64,000 bases of DNA from Eutreptiella sp. 'Long Island Sound 2002' (Eukaryota > Euglenozoa > Euglenophyceae > Eutreptiales > Eutreptiaceae): contig OZ038380.1 in the NCBI GenBank assembly GCA_964036045.1, positions 167,593,872 to 167,657,871 of the forward strand. The letters run 5' to 3'. Below the pieces are notes generated by a model that did no database searches, was not told the origin of the DNA, and was given only the letters and a program-made list of their open reading frames with translations. The stretch's first letter is position 1. Each line of letters opens with the position of its first letter. The position numbers were made by a program, and so were the translations under genes. Positions 57,840-64,000 of the stretch are shown one piece after another.

Positions 57840-58907
57840 ATGCCTCCGACAGTCTGGCGAGTGGTGATGCCTGCATTCATCGATTCCCACAACTCTTTCC
57901 TACGGGAGCTGAATGATAGTGGCGAAGTCGGCACAGCAACAGCTAAGCGACACTCCAAGATTCCGTGGGCCGGCGTGCGGCAACTGCCGCAACCGGACGA
58001 GTTCCTCCAGTTGTTCGAGTACACTTGCCCGGCCCCATATACGTCTGCCTTTCTTGAGCTCCTACGACGTGAAGAGCCGCCACCCCAATTTGTCGAGCCG
58101 ACCAACGTCGCACATCTCCACGTGATCCAGCAAGCAAAACCACGGAAAGGAAACACCGCGTCGGTCTCTTCGGTGCAATGCGCGGCGGACCTGGAGGCGG
58201 AAATTTACGGAGCCCTTGAAGTCGACGAGCCTGCCGATCGGGACCGCACGCGTATGTTTCTGACGCAGTTCTTTCCCCAGGGTGTACCGCATATGCGCTT
58301 CCAACGCCTCATCCACATTTCGCCGGATGTCCCCATCACAGAACTAGCCATGCGTCTCTGGACAGGCGGTCGCCTGTTTTTGAAGCATGTACACTCTGAT
58401 GAACGCGTATGGTTCGGTCAGTTGGGGTCTGGAGCACCAGGTCGTGACACACCAATTCTGCCAGAACACCCCAATGAAATTGTACTCCAGGCACCCACAG
58501 CCGCCCCGCTGGAGACCATCCGGTTATGTGCAGCGCAATTTGGGGCGTTTGAGAGTGTCGAAGATGCCGACAAGAACGGACGACAGCATCTCCGGGGCAA
58601 AGTGTCTTATAGGATTCACTACCAACACGCATCCAGTGCAGTTCTGGCTCATGGTGTGGTATTCGATTTGGCAGCCGGGGAAGCCACTGTGACGGGCCGT
58701 GATGCATCCGACGAAGCCGAAGCCCTGTTCCGACAACTGCCTGAAACCAATGACACCAACGTGGACCCAAACTGGTGGAGATTCGAGGTCGGCCGATCTT
58801 TGGGCGCTGAGGAGGCAGTGCAGGCCGAGGACCACAGGCTGACGGCTACCGCACTGGCTTTTCACGATGCCCTGCCACCGGAGGAAACGGCCTCAATGCA
58901 ATTATAA
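57840..58907 (+). CDS. LINE ORF1 protein
   Basis: The first ATG in frame is 57,840, giving 355 residues; the frame is open slightly upstream in block C sequence. There is no zinc knuckle or obvious RNA-recognition motif. The sequence is acidic to neutral with FLQLFEYTCPAPYTSAFLEL, RFQRLIHISPDVPITELAMR and NWWRFEVGRSLGAEEA. ORF1 proteins of LINEs bind the element RNA, and this role is assumed from position. It overlaps ORF2 by 41 bases in another frame. Confidence 0.6.
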   Translation: MPPTVWRVVMPAFIDSHNSFLRELNDSGEVGTATAKRHSKIPWAGVRQLPQPDEFLQLFEYTCPAPYTSAFLELLRREEPPPQFVEPTNVAHLHVIQQAKPRKGNTASVSSVQCAADLEAEIYGALEVDEPADRDRTRMFLTQFFPQGVPHMRFQRLIHISPDVPITELAMRLWTGGRLFLKHVHSDERVWFGQLGSGAPGRDTPILPEHPNEIVLQAPTAAPLETIRLCAAQFGAFESVEDADKNGRQHLRGKVSYRIHYQHASSAVLAHGVVFDLAAGEATVTGRDASDEAEALFRQLPETNDTNVDPNWWRFEVGRSLGAEEAVQAEDHRLTATALAFHDALPPEETASMQL

Positions 58908-59739
58908 GTCAGCCAATACACTGGGCGTGGCACGGCTCCATCGCCAGACATGGGACTTCTGGAGACCACGATGGATCAAGTCCCTCCCTTACCTCATCCT
59001 CTTGTATGCGCTGCTATGGAGCAGCCGGGTCACTTCCATGTGTTCACCGATGCCTGTGGTTCAACTACCATCATGGTGCTACCTTGGGCGTCGTAGCGGC
59101 ACGCCACGACGCTTGCGGCCCAAGCTACAACGTCGGCACAGGTGGCACTACTCTAACCTGCCGGGCTGGTACGTCCTGTTACTGACACTCACCCATGTGG
59201 GACTGCCCATGTGGACACCGCCACACGTGCAAGACACCTACACACAGCTACACACTTCACCCTTACACCAAACACTCGCGCGCACCCGATTGCCGGGCCT
59301 GATCCTATGGGATCTAGCACAACGGCTAATACGTCTGTCCAACGACGTCCACCCCAATCCAGGGCCCAGCCCCCCACCCCGGCCAGGCCTATCCTTCCTG
59401 ACACTCAATGTCGGAGGACCCTTCCTTTCACGGCGCCGCTGGGGGCACCTCCTGGCGGAGATTATCGCCGAACAGCCCGCAGTTATTGCCCTACAGGAGT
59501 TTCGATTCCGTAGTGGATCTCACCATGCAGCTTGGACGGCTGCTATGGATGATGACTACCTCCCCATCACCTATGGGGACGAGAACCCGGACACGCAATT
59601 CCTCGTCCACAATTCCATATCCAGATATGTCTCCAAGCTGCCCTCCATGGGGAGCCAGGCCCGTGCCATCAAGCTCGCTCTCCCTGGCCACACACCGTAC
59701 GTCATCGCCAACATCCACGGACCATTTTCGCGGACCAAC
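58867..59739 (+). CDS. LINE ORF2, N-terminal and endonuclease part (before frameshift)
   Basis: The frame starts at ATG 58,867. After a 155-residue leader it contains SNDVHPNPGP (59,338-59,367), a 2A-like word. The AP-type endonuclease follows, with LSFLTLNVGG (Asn), VIALQEFRF (catalytic Glu) and HTPYVIANIHGPFSRTN. At about 59,739 the homologous text moves to the -1 frame, so one base appears lost. The endonuclease nicks the target to prime reverse transcription. Confidence 0.75.
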
Positions 59740-62700
59740 GTGAAAAGTTGGACGCATGGCTTGCACAATTGCCAGACCTGGGCATCCTTATGGGCGACTT
59801 CAACGACCATGTGTGGGGACGTCCTTCCCAACCAACTAGGTACTGGCACCCGCTCCTCCAATCCGGAGCCTTGCTGGACCCGATTTTGGCACATGCGCCA
59901 AACACCGGCCCTCAAAATCTCTCCACACATTGCCGGGGCCGCCGCTTGGACGCAGTCCTGTTTTCTCCCACGGCATGGGACATTCACCCCCCCATCTCTG
60001 CGGACACCATCGACTTTCCCCATGCGGGTGACCACAAAGCAGTCAGGGTCACAGTAATGAACCCATTGGGACCGCGGCCAGCGCCGCCACCGGTCATGGG
60101 CAATGTGTCGCACTGGCCCTCCTCGTTATTCCGCAAGTTTTCGCGCCACATGTCCCAATGGTCCAAAGCGCACTCCACACACCAAGATCACATCATGCAC
60201 CCACTAGACAGGGCGGACGCCATCATTGCCGCAGCGTCCAGCTTTGTACACGCACACCCCCGCCCACAGCCAGTTCAAGACGTGGTCGAACAACAGCTGG
60301 CTGACGAGTTGCACCGCGACCCTACCTCCAAGAGGGCCCAGCAAGCTTGGGCGCACCACAGGGCGACCAATAATATGAAACGGGCCCAACGACACCTGCG
60401 GCGCTTCCGAAAATGCGCGGTACGCGGCCGCTCTACTTTCTTCAATGCCCTAAAGTGGTGGCTGATCACCCCCTTCCGCACGACTACCCCACAACCTGAC
60501 ACGACCTCGGCCGCCGAACACCTTCCGCACTTCGCGGGGGACCCACCATGGAGACCGGAAGAGGCCAAGGCTCTTCTTTCACAAGTCTTAAAGCCAGGAC
60601 GACCAGTGAGCCCCGATCCTCCCTCCTGGCAATCTTTCACAAAAGCGCTACGCCAACCCAAGAACAAGGCGGCAGGCATGGACCACGTGGCACCCCACCT
60701 GTACCAGTGGTTACCTAGGGAACTACAGTGGGACCTATACATAGCAGTGCGCCATGTGTGGGAAAGCGGCGATGTGCCGCACCACTGGCTGCAGGCCAGA
60801 ATAGCCATGATCTACAAGTCTGGCCCCCCTGAGGCGGCCCGCAGTTACCGGCCCATTAGCGTAGCCACGGGGATGTACTCCATTCTAGCCCGGCTCATAT
60901 TGGACACCCTGCGAGGGCCCATCGACGCGGCGCTCTCCGACCCCCAAGCAGGATGTAGACGAGGCTATACCACATCACAACAAGCCCTCCGCATGTCGAT
61001 GCTTTTACACCAATACGGGGACGGTGCGCTGGTATGCCTCCTGGACATCGCAAAAGCTTACCCCAGCATGCCCCATGAGTGCCTCACCTACGGACTCCAG
61101 TTGATTGGAACCCCGGCCCGCATCTACAACATGGTGGCTAGCATCTACGCGCACAGCACGGGGGTGTACGGAGACGTCCGTTTTCCGTTGCGTCGTGGCA
61201 TCAAGGAGGGGTGCCCCCTGTCCCCAGCCCTTTTTGTTCTAGTGTATGAGGCCTTCCACCAGACTCTCACTAGAGAATTTCCCAACAGCACCATACTGGC
61301 CTATGTCGACGACATCGCCATCATCTCCCCGAGCCAACGGGAGATGCAGCACGTCCTGGAGCGCGTCAGTCAATTGTCTGCCATACTGGGCCTCAAGACG
61401 AACCCTTCAAAGACACAGGTGTACCGTTGGGCCCCACCCTCCCGCCGTCAGGGTGTGGCACGACGAGAGTCCCCGACCAGGGACACCATCACGTGGGGCG
61501 ATGCGCGATTGCCGCTGCAACACCCTATCTTCCACTACCTCGGTCACCTCCTGGCACATCCAACCTGGGAACAAAAGGCACGTGATGACTTCGTGGGGAC
61601 GGCCGCAGCTGATCTGACGCGATACCAATACCTGCCACTGAACGCTTTCGAGCGGGTGCAGCTGCTGAACACCATCTTGATCCCACGGTGGACGTACCGC
61701 ACCTTGTTTCTCCCCAACGACTCAATGTTCAAAGCCATGGACTCCATGTGCTTGCGGTTTGTGCTTATGGCGGAGGGCATGGAACTCAATAAGGTCGACG
61801 TTCACAAATCATACAACGTCCTCCATGTCACTTCTCCTCGCCGACTGGGCGGAATGGGGTTGCACCAACTGTTCTGGGCCCACAGGGCACGCTTCACCAC
61901 AATGGTACAGAACACGTTACGTTCACGTCCGGGATCCATTGGCTGCAACCTTAGCAAAGAATTGCCCTCCCGAGCGGTGCCTATTCGCAACTACTTGGCT
62001 ATACTCACCCAACTAGGTGCTCGCACTGCACTCCACATAGCACTGCCGCCGCGGCCGGCCGGGGGACCCAACCTCATCGACAGTGAAAGCTCCGATGACG
62101 GCGTCCTCTTGTCTGCCCGCAAGGAGCAGGTGGGGGATGCCCTCCACACGCGCCACTACATTGCCCCACACCGGTACCACGAAGACCCCTCGGCAGGCAC
62201 GGTACCTGCGGGATACCACCCTGTCAACATCGCGGGCATAGCGTGCTACTCAAACAAGCAACCGCCAACCGGAACGTCCCTATACTCCGATGGCAGCCTT
62301 CAAACAGTTCAGATTGCGGGCTCGGAATACCAAGCGGCGGGCGCAGCAGTAACAAAAGGGCCTCTTCGCATCCTCGCCCGGGTGGCGGGCCCACAGCAGT
62401 CCTACAGGGCTGAAATGTACGGAGCAGCCATCGGCGCGGCCATTGCATCTGACGGTGACACTCAATACATCGACAACATGGCCGTCACAAAATGCGCACA
62501 CCGCCGACCCACGCACGAATGTTCTGACGCTGACATCCGCCACAAAGTGTGTGACCAAGTGCAGCACAAACGCGTCGCCACGGAGTGGATCCCCAGCCAC
62601 CGCCTTGAGACGGAGGCCCGTAACGCGCAGGAACGCGAACAAATTCGACGCAATGGGGAAGTAGACCTGCTCGCCAAGATGGCCACGCGCCTACCCGTGC

Positions 62701-63926
62701 CGGATTACGACCCCCAGCGCCCCGAAGATATTGCAATGTGCGGCGGGCCCGCCCCCACTCCGGCGCGGAAATGGATCCTCCAACGGAGGCGCGTTGTCAC
62801 TTTCGGCGGTGCACACTGGGTATCCTGGCTGCCGATGCGCGGGGACCGACGTATGCTCTGGGTTAAATGGCTTTGGGGTCAGGTACGATGGGATGGGACG
62901 GGCGCGCCGTGGGACCATACCAACCCCAAATGCCCCATATGTCCCCTCCACCACGGTACCACTGTCCACAAACGACTCATCCACTGCATGCGTTGGAAAG
63001 TCGCATTTCGCAACATGTGGCTTAGCACCTGGGGACCATGGCAAGATACGGTGACGGAATGGTGGAACAGGGCGTCAGCGGCAGACCTACACCATGTTGC
63101 CTGCCTTCGCATACCACAGTCCCTATGGGACCACATCCCCCGAACAATGCGGGTAGACCTCAGGGAGCGTGTGGCCTGGCACCAGTACCACGCCCTACAT
63201 GGCGTATGCCAACTGCGCGGCCAACTCACCATGCCCCCCCGTGACCCACAGGTGCCGCCCACGCCCTCCACGGCGGTGCCGGCATGGTACACAAAGCTGC
63301 GCTCACGAGCTGTACGACCGAACCCCACGGACTCTATCCTCCGCAATCAAGTAGGGTATACAGGGCCCCGGGAGAGAACACAGCGGCGGGATGGCCGCGC
63401 CTCTCAAGAGACGTCCCACCGTAGGGCTGCGCGCACATGGGACCGGCCGCAATCGTACTACACCCGGTCATGGGCGGTCAAATATCTCGACCAGTGCCTC
63501 TGTCCCACTGCCGCGGACCCAGGGGCGCAACACGTAGCTTCGGCAATGCAGTATCTGGCCCAGCCTTGGTTTCTGCATCAACGTGCCGTTCTCGGGGCCT
63601 CACTGATGGTTTCATACCGCGACATGCTAGAGGACCTGGTGCGGCAATCACGGCACTGGCACACCCTCCTGCGGCGTGCTAGAGTGTGGACCACCTCCGC
63701 AGACCAGCACTACCAGCGGCATGACCGAAGGGTCCAACTCTTTTCGGTGATGAGCCAGTTGTGGGCATCCGAGCGCGCGGCCCACTGGGTGGAGCCCCCT
63801 CTACCTAAACGCCACTGCCGCACAAGACCCGGCATCCTGGGCCAACGCCCGCCACCAGACATGGCCCCTACAAAGCGACGAAAGCTTGTCACTCTTGAAG
63901 ACCTGTGGGGAATGGCACACACGTGA
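59740..63926 (+). CDS. LINE ORF2, endonuclease end, reverse transcriptase, RNase H, zinc motif
   Basis: It continues the endonuclease with GILMGDFNDHVWG and HAGDHKAVRV. RT motifs are NKAAGMDHVAPHLYQ, YRPISVATG, VCLLDIAKAYPSM, KEGCPLSPALFVL and YVDD (61,302-61,313). RNase H has LYSDGS, SYRAEMYGAA, QYIDNMAV and GEVDLLAKMA, so all acidic positions are kept. After RNase H comes CPICPLHHGT with later His and Cys (about 62,931-62,990). The C-terminal 300 residues have no named domain. Stop at 63,926. Apart from the upstream frameshift it looks intact and recent. Confidence 0.85.
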
Positions 63927-64000
63927 TGCAGCATGTTTAACCCCTTTAAATCTTACGCATTATAGGCTTGCCATATGGCGTGGCGGTTTTGCCTACCGCA
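63927..64000 (+). other. Start of the LINE 3' UTR
   Basis: TTACGCATTATAGGCTTGCC and the bases around it match the 221-bp insertion at 38,389-38,609, which shows what the remainder looks like. Confidence 0.8.

Larger units (their letters stand above)
57793..64000 (+). mobile_element. Two-ORF non-LTR retrotransposon (LINE), cut by the window end
   Basis: The element has ORF1, then ORF2 with endonuclease, reverse transcriptase, RNase H and a zinc motif. The 3' UTR starts at 63,927 and runs off the window. It is nearly full length, with one frameshift in the endonuclease. 3'-end-only copies at 22,257 and 38,389 and internal fragments at 24,960 and 25,640 belong to this family. Confidence 0.85.

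Overview
This is nuclear DNA of a eukaryote, probably a microbial one such as an alga. The taxon cannot be fixed from the window. The evidence is three classes of retroelement (non-LTR elements with RNase H, tyrosine-recombinase elements, and a Penelope-like remnant), poly(A)-tailed insertions with target-site duplications, tRNA-derived repeats, a 450-462 bp satellite, long homopolymer G and C runs, and no bacterial operon layout. Nearly everything recognisable is mobile or duplicated. The one gene that looks like an ordinary host gene encodes a leucine-rich-repeat protein (22,804-24,045).

Layout. A mosaic block A (about 1-17,905) recurs in direct orientation as A' (about 29,930-41,435). Where the two copies differ, one often holds an insertion and the other the empty site, so ends and target duplications can be read directly. 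Both copies carry the satellite (8,668-13,235 and 35,030-37,172). Block B (17,905-19,480) recurs inverted at 48,590-49,925, and block C (19,982-21,492) recurs directly at 57,040-57,792. Between the A copies lie the LRR gene, LINE fragments, an inverted pair of tRNA-like modules, and a Penelope-like tail with a hammerhead-ribozyme-like motif. The right third holds a 5'-truncated LINE (42.8-46.6 kb), a retroposed poly(A) sequence (47.2-48.5 kb), a rearranged tyrosine-recombinase retroelement cluster (49.9-55.5 kb), and a nearly complete two-ORF LINE (57.8 kb to the window edge).

Main discovery candidate. A set of DNA transposon families is scattered through blocks A, A' and the adjacent DNA. 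They share G-run or C-run inverted tips and 3-bp target duplications (TGG, TGA, TTG, AAG, ACA, CAT, TAC). Three families also have 11-bp tandem repeats just inside the tips. Three insertions with duplicated targets have a matching empty site in the window. Some elements contain decayed pieces of a PIF/Harbinger-like DDE transposase, and others contain a small domain that I call tudor-like only from its pattern. I infer a two-protein DNA transposon system that is still only partly visible here.

How the parts interact. The 57.8-64 kb LINE has a relative or copy that left a 221-bp 3'-end-only insertion with a 13-bp target duplication and A tail, so this type of machinery has been active and could also have mobilised other RNAs. 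Inverted tyrosine-recombinase copies appear to have mediated an inversion of 41.4-49.9 kb. I did not run alignments or searches. Family names come from motifs read by eye, and duplication borders are accurate to a few tens of bases except where exact junctions are stated.
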